Source: Hanstruepera ponticola (GTDB lineage Bacteria; Bacteroidota; Bacteroidia; Flavobacteriales; Flavobacteriaceae). Taken from it: 64,000 nucleotides of DNA. Location of the stretch: positions 62,001 to 126,000 of the forward strand of contig NZ_JABANC010000005.1 in the NCBI RefSeq assembly GCF_012931685.1. Direction: 5' to 3'. The position numbers and the translations under genes are program-made. A model generated the notes under the pieces. The model was not told the origin of the DNA. It saw only the letters and a list, made by a program, of their open reading frames with translations, and ran no database searches. Every line of letters begins with the position of its first letter. Positions within the stretch are counted from its first letter, which is position 1. This document shows positions 1 to 9,908 of this stretch, in pieces.

Positions 1-482
1 AACCCTTCCATCGCAACACGATCCCTAAATTTCAACAATTGATTGTACGCTGCCAAAGTATCTTCGGGACTAGCATTCTCATTCAAACGTATTAAAATAT
101 GATCGGCATTAACCTCGTTAGAAACTCTGTCATATGCTTCAGCAACTAGCTCTTCGGTTACTTCAGAATCTGTTAAGTAATTTTTGGCCAATTGCTTTTT
201 GTAATTATTCAACTCTCTAACATAAGATGGCTTGCTGTCCAATCCTTGCTCTTTAGCTTCTTTTAATTTAAGTTTATAATTGACAAACAATTTTAAATAC
301 TCATCAACATTCTTTTGAGATTCATCCTTAACTAGATCCAAATTCTTATTGAATATTCTAATAAATTCAGAAGCATAAACGGGTTCTTCAGCTACTGTAA
401 ACAGAATGTCCTTCTCAACAGTTTGAGCTTGTAAACTTCCCAAACAAAATACCAAAATTAAAGCGTAAATATATCTAGCCAT
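1..482 (-). CDS. Peptidylprolyl isomerase (SurA/PpiC type), N-terminal part
   Basis: Partial gene: the start codon (ATG at 482-480) is inside the window and the 3' part runs off the left edge, leaving 160 codons. The product opens with a signal peptide (MARYIYALILVFCLGSLQAQ). A charged helical segment rich in Lys/Glu follows, as in the SurA N-terminal chaperone region. Near residue 128 comes NADHILIRL, which matches the first strand of a parvulin (PpiC) rotamase domain. Such proteins assist outer-membrane protein folding in the periplasm by proline isomerisation. The family call rests on the HIL.R parvulin motif plus the secretion signal. The C-terminal domains are not visible, so the exact subfamily is open. 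Confidence 0.75.
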   Translation of the reverse strand, partial: MARYIYALILVFCLGSLQAQTVEKDILFTVAEEPVYASEFIRIFNKNLDLVKDESQKNVDEYLKLFVNYKLKLKEAKEQGLDSKPSYVRELNNYKKQLAKNYLTDSEVTEELVAEAYDRVSNEVNADHILIRLNENASPEDTLAAYNQLLKFRDRVAMEG

Positions 483-643
483 AAGTCGTTATTGATTTTT
501 ATCAATTCATGCAAAAATAGTAATAATAGCCTTTAAAACAAGTTGTAATGACAAACGCTTTTTAAAGTTTTTTAGTATCGCTATAAAATGGCTTTATAGA
601 ATTTAAAAATACCGTATCTTTATTACTCAAATTGTGATACCAT

Positions 644-1105
644 ATGAAATATACCACAGAGATAATAGTGAATGTACCTCTCAAGGAATTCATCAAAAAA
701 TTAGACAACCCTGAAAACATGAAACACTGGCAACGAGGCTTAATTGATTATGACCATATTTCAGGGACACCAGGAGAAATAGGTTCAAAAATGAGATTAA
801 TCTACAAAATGGGAAAACGTGAAATGGAATTAATTGAAACCATCACATTTCAGGACTTGCCACATGCGTTTCATGTGACTTATGATACAAAGGGCATGCA
901 CAATTTGCAGGAAAATTTTTTCGAAGAGATTGATGAGAATAGAACCAAATGGACGTCTAAAAGCGAGTTTTTACCAACCAACTTCATGTTGAGAATGATG
1001 ACACTCATTATGCCAAGCGCCTTTAAGAAACAGTCCAAAAAGTATCTTGAAGATTTTAAGAATTTTGCAGAAAAAGGTGTTTCTGTCGCTCAAAAAAACA
1101 AATAA
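644..1105 (+). CDS. SRPBCC (START/polyketide cyclase-like) family protein
   Basis: This 153-residue cytoplasmic protein has no signal peptide. The N-terminal part (TTEIIVNVPLKEFIKKLDNPENMKHW) followed by a central G..G.KM segment and repeated beta strands (MELIETITF, HAFHVTYDT) is typical of the SRPBCC helix-grip fold. The C-terminal long amphipathic helix (residues about 120-145) closes the hydrophobic pocket in this fold. Members bind lipids or other hydrophobic ligands, and no substrate can be inferred here. The gene stands alone, 160 bp after the divergent isomerase and 74 bp before the spoT-like gene. The fold call is fairly firm and the function is unknown. Confidence 0.7.
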   Translation: MKYTTEIIVNVPLKEFIKKLDNPENMKHWQRGLIDYDHISGTPGEIGSKMRLIYKMGKREMELIETITFQDLPHAFHVTYDTKGMHNLQENFFEEIDENRTKWTSKSEFLPTNFMLRMMTLIMPSAFKKQSKKYLEDFKNFAEKGVSVAQKNK

Positions 1106-1179
1106 AAAAGCCTTCAATCCCCATCTTTTTTTTAACCAAAAACAATTGTTGGTTAACTTTCTTTTAGTATTTTTAATAT

Positions 1180-3393
1180 ATGACAGAAATTGATATTGAA
1201 AAGGAAAATGCAGCTATAGCTAAAGCCTACAAAGAACTTTTAAGTGTAAGCTATAGAACACTTACGGCAAAAGACAAAAAGCAAATACGTAAGGCATTTG
1301 ATGTTGCTGTTGACGCCCACAAAGACCAACGCAGAAAGTCTGGTGAAGCTTACATATTCCACCCTATTGCAGTTGCAAAAATCGTGGCTCAAGAAATTGG
1401 ATTGGACGCCACATCTATCACCGCGGCATTGTTGCATGATGTTGTTGAAGACAATGATGATTACACATTAAAAGATATTGAACGCATGTTTGGCGAGACT
1501 GTAGCCAAAATTGTTGATGGGTTAACAAAAATTTCTTCGCTTAAAAAAGACATGGACGTATCCATGCAAGCAGAGAATTTCAGAAAAATGCTCCTCACGT
1601 TAAATGATGATGTTCGCGTAATTATAATCAAAATTGCGGACAGACTTCATAACATGCAAACAATGGATTCCATGCGGTCTGACAAGCAAGTGAAAATTGC
1701 TTCTGAAACGCTTTACATTTACGCGCCATTGGCACACAGAATTGGCTTGTATAATATTAAAACTGAACTAGAGGATTTAGGCTTAAAATACACTGAACCT
1801 GAAGTGTACTATGATATTTTAAACAAAATAAAGGAAACCAAAGAAGATCAGGATAATTACATAAAAGAATTCAGTAAAGTCATTTCTACCTCTTTAGACA
1901 AAGAGCATTTAGATTATGAAATTAAAGGACGCCCAAAATCCATTTTTTCCATTCGAAGAAAAATGATGAACCAAGGTGTCAGCTTTGATGAAGTCTATGA
2001 TAAGTTTGCTGTTAGAATTATATACAAAAGTGATCCCGAAAATGAAAAATTCTTGGCTTGGAAAATTTACTCCATTGTAACGGACCATTTCAGACCCAAT
2101 CCTATCCGATTACGTGATTGGATTTCATCGCCTAAATCAACAGGCTATGAAGCCTTACATATTACAGTTGTCGGTCCAAAAGGCCGATGGGTTGAAGTCC
2201 AAATTAGAAGTGAGCGCATGAATGAAATTGCCGAGAAAGGATATGCTGCTCATTACAAATATAAAGAAGGTAGTGATTCTGAAGATAGTATCGATATTTG
2301 GATTGCCAAATTACAAGATTCACTTGAAAATCCGGATATTGATGCCGTAGATTTTGTAGAGCAATTTAAGCTCAACCTCTATTCAAAAGAAATATTTGTA
2401 TTTACCCCAAAAGGCGACTTAAAATCCTTACCCAAAGGAGCTACACCATTAGATTTTGCCTTTAGTATCCATACCGAAGTAGGCATGAAAACACGTGGTG
2501 CCAAAGTAAATGGCAAACTAGTGCCTTTAAGTCACGAACTTAAAAGTGGTGACCGTGTTGATATTTTAACTGCTGAAAACGCAAAACCTAATCCAAACTG
2601 GTTGGACTATGCAACTACGGCAAGAGCTCGTAGCAAAATAAAATCCGCTTTAAAAGAAGACAAAAAAGAAGTTGCCGAAGAAGGCAAGGAAATATTACGC
2701 CGTAAACTAAAACAACTAAAAATTTCATTAGATGAAAGATCAGTCAATGAAATGGTCAACCATTTTAAACTAAAAACCAGTTTAGACTTGTTTTATCGAG
2801 TAGGTGTTGGTTCTATTGATAATACCATGCTTAAGGAATTTGCTTCGTCCAGAAGCAATGCCCTAATGAGCTACATTAAAAATAAAATATCTCGAAAGCC
2901 TTCAATACCAAAAGAAGAACTGGATAAAGAAGAAATCACGTCAAAATATGACTTATTGGTATTTGGCAAGGAAGAGGAAAAACTGGATTATAAATTTGCC
3001 AACTGCTGCAACCCTATTCCTGGCGATCCTGTTTTTGGTTTTTTAACCATCAATGACGGACTTAAAGTGCATAAAAAAAATTGTCCCAATGCCGTGAGCT
3101 TACAATCTAACTATGCTTACAGAATTATGCAGGCAAAATGGATTGATTCTTCGCAGCAGGAATTTGCAGCTCAAATAAAATTATCTGGAATAGACAATCT
3201 AGGCTTGGTAAATAATATCACAAAAGTCATTTCATCCAATATGCACGTAAATATGAAAAGCATCAGTTTTGAAAGTGATGATGGTATTTTTTCCGGTAAA
3301 ATTAACGTGGTCGTTAAGAACAATAATATGCTTAAAAAACTCATGGACAACCTAAAAAAAATTAATGGTATAGATAAAGTGACTAGAGTTTAA
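1180..3393 (+). CDS. Bifunctional (p)ppGpp synthetase/hydrolase (Rsh/SpoT family)
   Basis: The 737-residue length is normal for a long RelA-SpoT homologue that makes and degrades the alarmone (p)ppGpp. The N-terminal hydrolase domain keeps the metal-binding HD pair in ALLHDVVED (residues 86-87) and the upstream H..Q.RKSGE.Y..HP segment. The synthetase domain follows (GRPKSIFSI near 250, STGYEALH near 320, VEVQIRS near 340). A TGS domain comes next (FVFTPKGDLKSLPKGATPLDFAF, about 405-430), then a Cys/His patch (FANCCNPIPGD) and a C-terminal ACT domain. Because the hydrolase residues are kept, this is likely the bifunctional enzyme rather than a RelA-only type. It lies 27 bp upstream of the Fur-like gene. 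The name varies (rsh, spoT, relA), so no symbol is assigned. Confidence 0.95.
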   Translation: MTEIDIEKENAAIAKAYKELLSVSYRTLTAKDKKQIRKAFDVAVDAHKDQRRKSGEAYIFHPIAVAKIVAQEIGLDATSITAALLHDVVEDNDDYTLKDIERMFGETVAKIVDGLTKISSLKKDMDVSMQAENFRKMLLTLNDDVRVIIIKIADRLHNMQTMDSMRSDKQVKIASETLYIYAPLAHRIGLYNIKTELEDLGLKYTEPEVYYDILNKIKETKEDQDNYIKEFSKVISTSLDKEHLDYEIKGRPKSIFSIRRKMMNQGVSFDEVYDKFAVRIIYKSDPENEKFLAWKIYSIVTDHFRPNPIRLRDWISSPKSTGYEALHITVVGPKGRWVEVQIRSERMNEIAEKGYAAHYKYKEGSDSEDSIDIWIAKLQDSLENPDIDAVDFVEQFKLNLYSKEIFVFTPKGDLKSLPKGATPLDFAFSIHTEVGMKTRGAKVNGKLVPLSHELKSGDRVDILTAENAKPNPNWLDYATTARARSKIKSALKEDKKEVAEEGKEILRRKLKQLKISLDERSVNEMVNHFKLKTSLDLFYRVGVGSIDNTMLKEFASSRSNALMSYIKNKISRKPSIPKEELDKEEITSKYDLLVFGKEEEKLDYKFANCCNPIPGDPVFGFLTINDGLKVHKKNCPNAVSLQSNYAYRIMQAKWIDSSQQEFAAQIKLSGIDNLGLVNNITKVISSNMHVNMKSISFESDDGIFSGKINVVVKNNNMLKKLMDNLKKINGIDKVTRV

Positions 3394-3402
3394 AAATAAG
3401 TG

Positions 3403-3873
<471 letters not shown>

Positions 3874-3884
3874 TAAATTACAAC

Positions 3885-5156
3885 ATGGCAGTAGATTTAC
3901 TACTAGGATTACAATGGGGAGATGAAGGCAAAGGAAAAATTGTCGATGTACTAACCTCCAAATACAATATTATTGCACGTTTTCAAGGCGGTCCAAATGC
4001 TGGACACACACTTGTTTTTAATGGCATGAAACACGTGTTACATACAATACCTTCAGGGATTTTTCATGAAGATGCTGTTAATTTAGTTGGTAATGGTGTG
4101 GTTATAGATCCCGTTATTTTCAAAAAAGAACTGGACAAACTGGCCGAACAAAACGTAGATTATAAAAAATCACTATACATATCTAGAAAAGCACATATTA
4201 TATTACCAACCCATCGGTTATTAGATGCGGCTAGTGAAACGGCCAAAGGTAAAGCTAAAATTGGCTCTACCTTAAAAGGTATTGGCCCAACGTATATGGA
4301 CAAAACAGGTAGAAATGGTATTCGTGTTGGTGATCTAGAACTCGCAGACTGGAAAGACAAATACCGTGCTTTAGCCAATAAGCATGAAGCCATGATTAAC
4401 TTTTACAATGTGGAAATCCAGTATAATCTTAAAGAATTGGAAAACGAATTCTTTGAAGCTGTAAAGGTTTTAAAATCCCTAAAATTAATCGATTCTGAAG
4501 AATATATCTTTCAAGCTCAAAAAGAGGGTAAAACCATTTTGGCTGAAGGCGCTCAAGGATCACTTTTAGATATTGACTTTGGAACCTATCCATTTGTAAC
4601 ATCCAGTAATACAACAGCAGCTGGAGCCTGTACTGGTTTAGGAGTTGCTCCAAACAAAATTGGTGATGTGTTTGGTATTTTTAAAGCTTACACTACACGT
4701 GTAGGTTCAGGACCTTTCCCTACTGAGTTATTTGACAAAGATGGTGAAACTATGGCTAAAGTTGGTCATGAATTTGGAGCTACAACTGGAAGACCACGTC
4801 GCTGTGGCTGGTTGGATTTGGTAGCTTTAAAATACGCTTGTCAAGTAAACGGTGTTACCCAGTTAATGATGATGAAAGCCGATGTGTTATCAGGTTTTAA
4901 ATCACTTAAAGTTTGTACAGCATATAAATACAAAGGCCAAACCATTACGCACTTGCCATATAATATTGAACCAGAAAATGTAGAACCCATCTACACCGAT
5001 TTCAAAGGTTGGGCTGCCGATTTAACTGAAATGTCTGAAGCATCACAAATGCCAGATGAGTTAAACGCCTATATAGCATTTTTGGAAAAAGAATTGGATA
5101 CACCTATTACGATTGTTTCAGTAGGACCTGATAGAAAACAGACTATTTTTAGGTAA
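3885..5156 (+). CDS. purA: Adenylosuccinate synthase
   Basis: The 423-residue enzyme catalyses the GTP-dependent joining of IMP and aspartate to adenylosuccinate, the first committed step to AMP. The sequence shows the GDEGKGK phosphate-binding loop at residues 12-18, GPNAGHT near 36, LKGIGPTY near 130, TTGRPRRCGWLD near 295 and a normal C-terminus (SVGPDRKQTIF). The length matches the family. It follows the Fur-like gene by 11 bp and is probably co-transcribed with it. The convergent serine hydrolase gene begins its 3' end 110 bp downstream. Confidence 0.97.
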   Translation: MAVDLLLGLQWGDEGKGKIVDVLTSKYNIIARFQGGPNAGHTLVFNGMKHVLHTIPSGIFHEDAVNLVGNGVVIDPVIFKKELDKLAEQNVDYKKSLYISRKAHIILPTHRLLDAASETAKGKAKIGSTLKGIGPTYMDKTGRNGIRVGDLELADWKDKYRALANKHEAMINFYNVEIQYNLKELENEFFEAVKVLKSLKLIDSEEYIFQAQKEGKTILAEGAQGSLLDIDFGTYPFVTSSNTTAAGACTGLGVAPNKIGDVFGIFKAYTTRVGSGPFPTELFDKDGETMAKVGHEFGATTGRPRRCGWLDLVALKYACQVNGVTQLMMMKADVLSGFKSLKVCTAYKYKGQTITHLPYNIEPENVEPIYTDFKGWAADLTEMSEASQMPDELNAYIAFLEKELDTPITIVSVGPDRKQTIFR

Positions 5157-5266
5157 TCTTTCTTGTCATTAAAATAGTATGGATATCACATGTGGTTTAT
5201 AAAATTCTAAATGGAACTCTAGAAGTTTCAATTTAGTAATTAAATAAGTGTTTTTTTAAGCAATAA

Positions 5267-6913
5267 CTATTTCCGCTTAAAATAAACATTTAGTGTCCGC
5301 CCACTGTAAATACTAAACCCTGAAATGTTCTGATTGCTGTCACGAACAAATTTGACGTTATAAGACCAATCCGTTTTAAATAAATCTCGCGTAAGCGGTT
5401 CCAAAGGAATCTCTCCAAGCCAACGATGCTTAATGGTTAGTTTTCCGTCTGTTACGGTTAGATGATATAGTGTTTCCAACTCTTCGCTCCAATAATCGCC
5501 TTCATATCCTTTTAAATCTATTTCTGTTGGCTGCCACCTATCAACCTTCGTGAAGATTTCCCTAGAATTATCAGTAAATGTTAAGGTAGCGTTCCCATTA
5601 GCTTCTTTGTTTAAAACAAGCTGACTATCCCAACCGTTTACATAAAATGTATTTTCAGATAGTGGAATAAGTTTAGAATCTCCATTAATAGTTAGTGAAT
5701 CTTGAACCATACCAATTTCCAAAGTTCTATTAAAATTAGACGACACGTAAAGTCCTCTCAATGGTTCTAACAATTCCTTTGCTAAATCAATGGATTTAAC
5801 TTCTTCTTTATCCTCATGTGTCATAAACTTACCTAAAAGTAAATCGGCAATTTTTGAGGTTGCCAACCAACCTTTTCCGCCATAATTAGAAATAGTAATA
5901 ATGCCCAAATCCTGTTCTGGATAATAACTTAATTGCGTTGCAAAAGCTTCATGACCACCTGTATGTCTGTATAGTTTTAATCCGTTATAACTGCTATTAC
6001 CTATGCCAAGTGCATATTCTGAATCAGAGCCATCATTTAAAATAAACGGTTCAAGAAATAGTTTATTTACAGCTTTACCACCAATGGTTGCAGTTCGATA
6101 ATTATTAACCCATTTAACCAAATCATCAATACTGGAATACACCTCTGCTGCACCAAAAATAGCACGATTACTTTCTTGGTTTATATAACCTTGTTCCGGA
6201 TCAAAAACATAGGATTCAGCCGCGTTGGTAATTACTTCACCTACATAACTCTCTATTTGAGTATCGTGCATCCCTAATGGCTTCAGCATATTATTTTCAA
6301 CCCAGGCATCTGCTTTCTCACCAGTCACTTTTTCAAAAACTTCTGCCAATATAACCCAGGCAGTGCTGTTGTACGTCCAGTTGGAACCTGGAACAAATTC
6401 TAGTTCTGGTTGCTTTCTAACAACGTTTAGGCATTCGGCTCTACTCAATCTATCTACACCTACAATTCTTCCAGCAAGGTTTGACATGGTGTAGGCCTCT
6501 CGATACCCACTGGTATGCGTAAGCAAATGCCTCAATGTTACTGCATGCTCAAATTCCGGCCAATCTTCCAGGTACTTTCCAACAGGATCGTCAATATTTA
6601 AATCGCCCTTTACATGTAACATTGCAAAAGCATAGCCAAGAAACTGTTTACTGACAGAGCCAACATTATAAACCATTTTAGGATTGTTAGCCATACCATA
6701 AGACAGATTGGCTAATCCGTAGCCCTTACTAAAAATGAGTTTACTATTTTGAACAATACCAATAACCAATCCTGGTGTGGTGTCATTTACTTGAGTTGGA
6801 ACAAGCGCGTCAATTTTGGCTTCAATTGTTTTAGAATCTAGTACCTGACTAGTACTCTGTATTGAAAAGAGGATACTGAAACTGATTAAAACGTAAACAA
6901 AGAGTTTTTTCAT
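5267..6913 (-). CDS. Serine hydrolase, beta-lactamase class C/DD-peptidase-like family
   Basis: A 548-residue exported protein with an N-terminal signal peptide (MKKLFVYVLISFSILFSIQS). The beta-lactamase-fold domain carries the nucleophile motif SVSK (86-89), a second motif YNS at 181-183 where the family more often has YxN, and HTGG near 315 as the KTG equivalent. Roughly 170 residues of beta-rich C-terminal sequence follow, as is common in Bacteroidota members. Proteins of this family are usually peptidases or esterases, and nothing indicates antibiotic resistance. The gene is in the accessory-looking stretch between purA and the OstA-like gene. The 123 bp after its start hold no other gene. 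Confidence 0.88.
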   Translation of the reverse strand: MKKLFVYVLISFSILFSIQSTSQVLDSKTIEAKIDALVPTQVNDTTPGLVIGIVQNSKLIFSKGYGLANLSYGMANNPKMVYNVGSVSKQFLGYAFAMLHVKGDLNIDDPVGKYLEDWPEFEHAVTLRHLLTHTSGYREAYTMSNLAGRIVGVDRLSRAECLNVVRKQPELEFVPGSNWTYNSTAWVILAEVFEKVTGEKADAWVENNMLKPLGMHDTQIESYVGEVITNAAESYVFDPEQGYINQESNRAIFGAAEVYSSIDDLVKWVNNYRTATIGGKAVNKLFLEPFILNDGSDSEYALGIGNSSYNGLKLYRHTGGHEAFATQLSYYPEQDLGIITISNYGGKGWLATSKIADLLLGKFMTHEDKEEVKSIDLAKELLEPLRGLYVSSNFNRTLEIGMVQDSLTINGDSKLIPLSENTFYVNGWDSQLVLNKEANGNATLTFTDNSREIFTKVDRWQPTEIDLKGYEGDYWSEELETLYHLTVTDGKLTIKHRWLGEIPLEPLTRDLFKTDWSYNVKFVRDSNQNISGFSIYSGRTLNVYFKRK

Positions 6914-7036
6914 GGTTGGTTAGTTTAGTTCATAACATGAGCATGACAATGACAATGAAGCCCTATTATAAAATGAGTCTGTAATTTACTAAATATAATC
7001 TGAAGATGTTGCGCTAATCAGTTGATTACAAATATT

Positions 7037-7555
7037 CTAATTCCGATCGTTGAGACGCAGCCATTTTAGTCTGGTCTTCGGATATGTATTGGTAATGGGG
7101 TTCAAAATCAAAGTATCGCCTTTAAAGCTGTAATTTCTTTTAGCAACTGTTCCCCACATATGCTGAAAGTTCACCGATTCAATATGATGTTCTATGATTT
7201 TAAGGCTATCATTTACTCGGTATTTACCAAAATACACAAAGTTATCTGCCAGATGTCTTAAATCTTCTTTGGTAAGGCTATCCAAACCGCCTGTTCCTTT
7301 AAATTCATAATCTTCATAATGTTCAGTGACATGGTGAACTCCCATACCTCCTAGCCCATCATAAATTATAAACCCCTGTCTGTTTTTATAATGACCTTGC
7401 CGTGGCTCCCACTTTGTTGTAGAATCTTTCTGAACCTCAACAATATCCAAAGTCCATCTACCTGTAAACTTATCAAAATCCGATAGTTCTTGATTGTTTT
7501 TACATGAAACAAAAAGAGCTGTTAAAATGATGAGTAATAGAATGTGTTTCTGCAT
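7037..7555 (-). CDS. Lipocalin-like lipoprotein
   Basis: About 172 residues. The N-terminus MQKHILLLIILTALFVSC is a lipoprotein signal with the lipobox ending at Cys18. I chose the ATG at 7555; in-frame upstream codons at 7561 and 7576 are possible but would only lengthen the n-region. The mature part has FTGRWTLDIVEVQ, YDGLGGMGVH and a C-terminal DTLILNP..TRLKWLRL, the pattern of the lipocalin-like small-molecule-binding fold. It probably sits in the outer or inner membrane facing the periplasm. Ligand and role are unknown. The preceding serine hydrolase gene on the same strand is 123 bp downstream of its stop, so co-transcription is possible but not shown. Confidence 0.65.
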   Translation of the reverse strand: MQKHILLLIILTALFVSCKNNQELSDFDKFTGRWTLDIVEVQKDSTTKWEPRQGHYKNRQGFIIYDGLGGMGVHHVTEHYEDYEFKGTGGLDSLTKEDLRHLADNFVYFGKYRVNDSLKIIEHHIESVNFQHMWGTVAKRNYSFKGDTLILNPITNTYPKTRLKWLRLNDRN

Positions 7556-7712
7556 GTGCATACTGATTACTAGCAATCCTAATATATGACTATTTTTCTA
7601 ACGCTTCGCTATATACGTTTTGTTTGTTATATCAAATAGTAAAAACCATAAACTCATTTGCACGCTCATTTTTTAAAATCTCAATATTTTTATAATTACA
7701 AGTAAGGTTTTA

Positions 7713-9596
7713 CTATATACTGACCTTATCTGTTCCCAACTTGAACGTTTTGGTAAATTCTAAAAACACTTTTTTGTGACGCTCCAAATCCATATCAGGA
7801 GAGATGGCTACACGAGCAATATAATCTTTATCACCTTCTTTAGTGGTTCCTTGTGTAGAGGTTGCTGGTATAGTCCAATAACATCCTTTGAGTTGCCCAT
7901 AACTCACACAATATTTACTTTCCTCCGGTATTTCACTAATCATTAAATTGATTAACTTCAGGTTCAGGTTACGCTTATATGATTCCCGTTCTTCATCAGT
8001 ATCACCCTTTGTTGGTAGATCTAATGAAAATACAGACGGTGTAAATCCTTGTTCAGCCAAAGCTTCTGAAACAAAATTAATTTTAGCATCTGGCAAGGTG
8101 TTTTTTATAAAATTCACAAATTCTCTAGTATTGTGATAGGCGGCTTCAATTCTTTTATTCATAGAAGGCATTTGGTTTGCCAATATTTCATACTGGAGAT
8201 CTGTAGCCTCATTATCGCAGAGTTGTAAATGTTTAGCTATTTTACCTAATAAGGTGTCCGCTTTTTTATTAGCTACACAATAGCCAGCAGTACATTTTCC
8301 ACCACTTGGGAATTTTGATCCACTCACATAAGAAATAGCCTTAACTGTAGATAGACTGTCTGCATCACCTAAAAAGGGCGTGTTTGGGCAAAACGTTTGA
8401 TCCAAAATAAAAACGGGTGCTATAGCCGTCTCTTCATTGGTCGTTTTGCGTTCTTTACTTAATACCGCTTGTAGCTTAACAAGATCAGGAACCTCAACAC
8501 GTGGATTAGTAGGTATTTCTGCAATAATATATGGCACTGCATTTTCAATGGCTAACCTATCTAAAATCTCGTCCAGACTGTCAGCCATATCATGGCCACT
8601 ATCAACAAGTAAATCCACAATTTCAACGTTTTCCTTACAAGCAGCAACACGTCTTGCCTGATCATTGGTACCACCATAACAATTAGGTGGAACAATAATT
8701 TTTATGTCTTGATTGGGGTACTCATACAAGGCATGGTCAATAAGTCCCATAACTATGGCATATTGCATAGATAATCCACTCGATGCCACCAACGCATTTG
8801 TGCGTGTTCCTGTTATTTCCTTAATAGTATTTATTACTTGCAACTTGTTTGCCTTTACATCACCTTTTTGTGTACTTTCAGGAGTATGCATCACTAGCAA
8901 TTTTAAAGCTTTCATGCAGTCTGCTGGAGTCATCGCAATAGTCTCTCGCCTGCGTACATGTTGAACTTTTGAAATATAATGGGCGTTTTTTGCATGATTT
9001 ACCAATAAAACACTTCCCAGTTCATTATGCATATTAACAAAAAAGTCAACAGATGCATTCATATCAAAATCACATAAGGTATCAGACTCCGAAATAAAAA
9101 CGGTACTGCCATCAAAGGCATCAATTTCAGACACCTGCTCAACCTGCTTTAGTTCAAAATTAAAGCCATACACGTTTTCTAGTAAATCACTATCAAGAAA
9201 ATCTGGTAAATCACCAGTGTAATTAATTTGTGTCCGCTTGTTAGTCAATAAATTTTTCCGCAATACCGCTATAACAGGCATACTTTTAGATGAAAAACAA
9301 ATTACCTGATCAGCAGTAACCTCATGCATTTTGGCAATAGTCCATTCCAATACGCATGATAACGGGTGTCCTAATCTAATATAGTCATAAGCCGTAGGCA
9401 ATTGTTCCAGCGACTTTGTATGAGTATTAGTATTCTCAAACAGTAATTCAAACTGTCTCAAAAATTCAACTTTAGCCAGCTCTTCATCATAAATATCTAG
9501 CCTGTGTGTGGTAAGTTTTAGCCAATCAGCCGGTACGTTTTTCAATACCGCTTTAATAAAAGTTTGCATCTTTACGTGCTCCATAGCGTCTATCAT
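7713..9596 (-). CDS. Cys/Met-metabolism PLP-dependent enzyme, cystathionine gamma-synthase-like, long form
   Basis: I take the ATG at 9596, giving 627 residues; the in-frame TTG at 9611 overlaps a TATCTTG promoter-like box. The C-terminal half is a fold-type I PLP enzyme of the trans-sulfuration family: ASSGLSMQYA near 272, NCYGGTNDQ near 305, EIPTNP near 360, LDQTF near 398 and the PLP-binding Lys in SYVSGSKFPSGG (Lys428). Bacterial cystathionine gamma-synthases are about 380-400 residues; this one has about 240 extra N-terminal residues. From memory, that architecture resembles fungal Str2-type proteins. The likely reaction is a gamma- or beta-replacement/elimination on a sulfur amino acid precursor, substrate unknown. 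It has no operon partner. Confidence 0.7.
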   Translation of the reverse strand: MIDAMEHVKMQTFIKAVLKNVPADWLKLTTHRLDIYDEELAKVEFLRQFELLFENTNTHTKSLEQLPTAYDYIRLGHPLSCVLEWTIAKMHEVTADQVICFSSKSMPVIAVLRKNLLTNKRTQINYTGDLPDFLDSDLLENVYGFNFELKQVEQVSEIDAFDGSTVFISESDTLCDFDMNASVDFFVNMHNELGSVLLVNHAKNAHYISKVQHVRRRETIAMTPADCMKALKLLVMHTPESTQKGDVKANKLQVINTIKEITGTRTNALVASSGLSMQYAIVMGLIDHALYEYPNQDIKIIVPPNCYGGTNDQARRVAACKENVEIVDLLVDSGHDMADSLDEILDRLAIENAVPYIIAEIPTNPRVEVPDLVKLQAVLSKERKTTNEETAIAPVFILDQTFCPNTPFLGDADSLSTVKAISYVSGSKFPSGGKCTAGYCVANKKADTLLGKIAKHLQLCDNEATDLQYEILANQMPSMNKRIEAAYHNTREFVNFIKNTLPDAKINFVSEALAEQGFTPSVFSLDLPTKGDTDEERESYKRNLNLKLINLMISEIPEESKYCVSYGQLKGCYWTIPATSTQGTTKEGDKDYIARVAISPDMDLERHKKVFLEFTKTFKLGTDKVSI

Positions 9597-9893
9597 TTTA
9601 TAGGTTGGCAAGATACATTAATTGTATTTATTTTATAAACTTTCCCATGTTTCCCTCTGAAAGTAAACCATGGCAACTTTCCTAATTAATAGTCCTGAAA
9701 AGTCAGCTTACCTAAAAACTTAAAGAGTAATTAATTAGACTTAAAAATAACAAGGCAAAACGGTTTTATATATGATTAGTGGTGTGTTTAAGCATCTAAT
9801 TTAGCAAATACAAATCGAATGGACACTAGCGCAGCGAACTGGCATCAGCAATTTTTGTAAGCAGGCGAGAACTAGCAATAAATTATATCCGGT
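9597..9893. other. Non-coding spacer left of the cassette-like gene
   Basis: No credible gene. The right part (about 9780-9893) has imperfect direct repeats of the type gcagcgaactggc / gcaggcgagaactagc and is more GC-balanced than its surroundings. It adjoins the inverted repeat at 9894-9908 and may be the trailing recombination-site region of the cassette-like gene. Confidence 0.4.
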
Positions 9894-9908
9894 GTTGGGT
9901 AACGTTAT
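9894..9908. repeat. Left copy of 15-bp inverted repeat bounding the unknown gene
   Basis: GTTGGGTAACGTTAT here pairs with the inverse complement at 10572-10586 (GTTGGGTAACATTAT), 14 of 15 matching. The stop codon of the enclosed gene (9905-9907) is inside this copy. Read in the gene's direction it contains ACCCAAC, which fits the integron attC R'' core RYYYAAC. Confidence 0.7.

Noticed and set aside
5267-6913. Antibiotic-resistance beta-lactamase
   Set aside because: The sequence fits the broad serine hydrolase/DD-peptidase family with a long C-terminal domain; no feature supports a resistance role.
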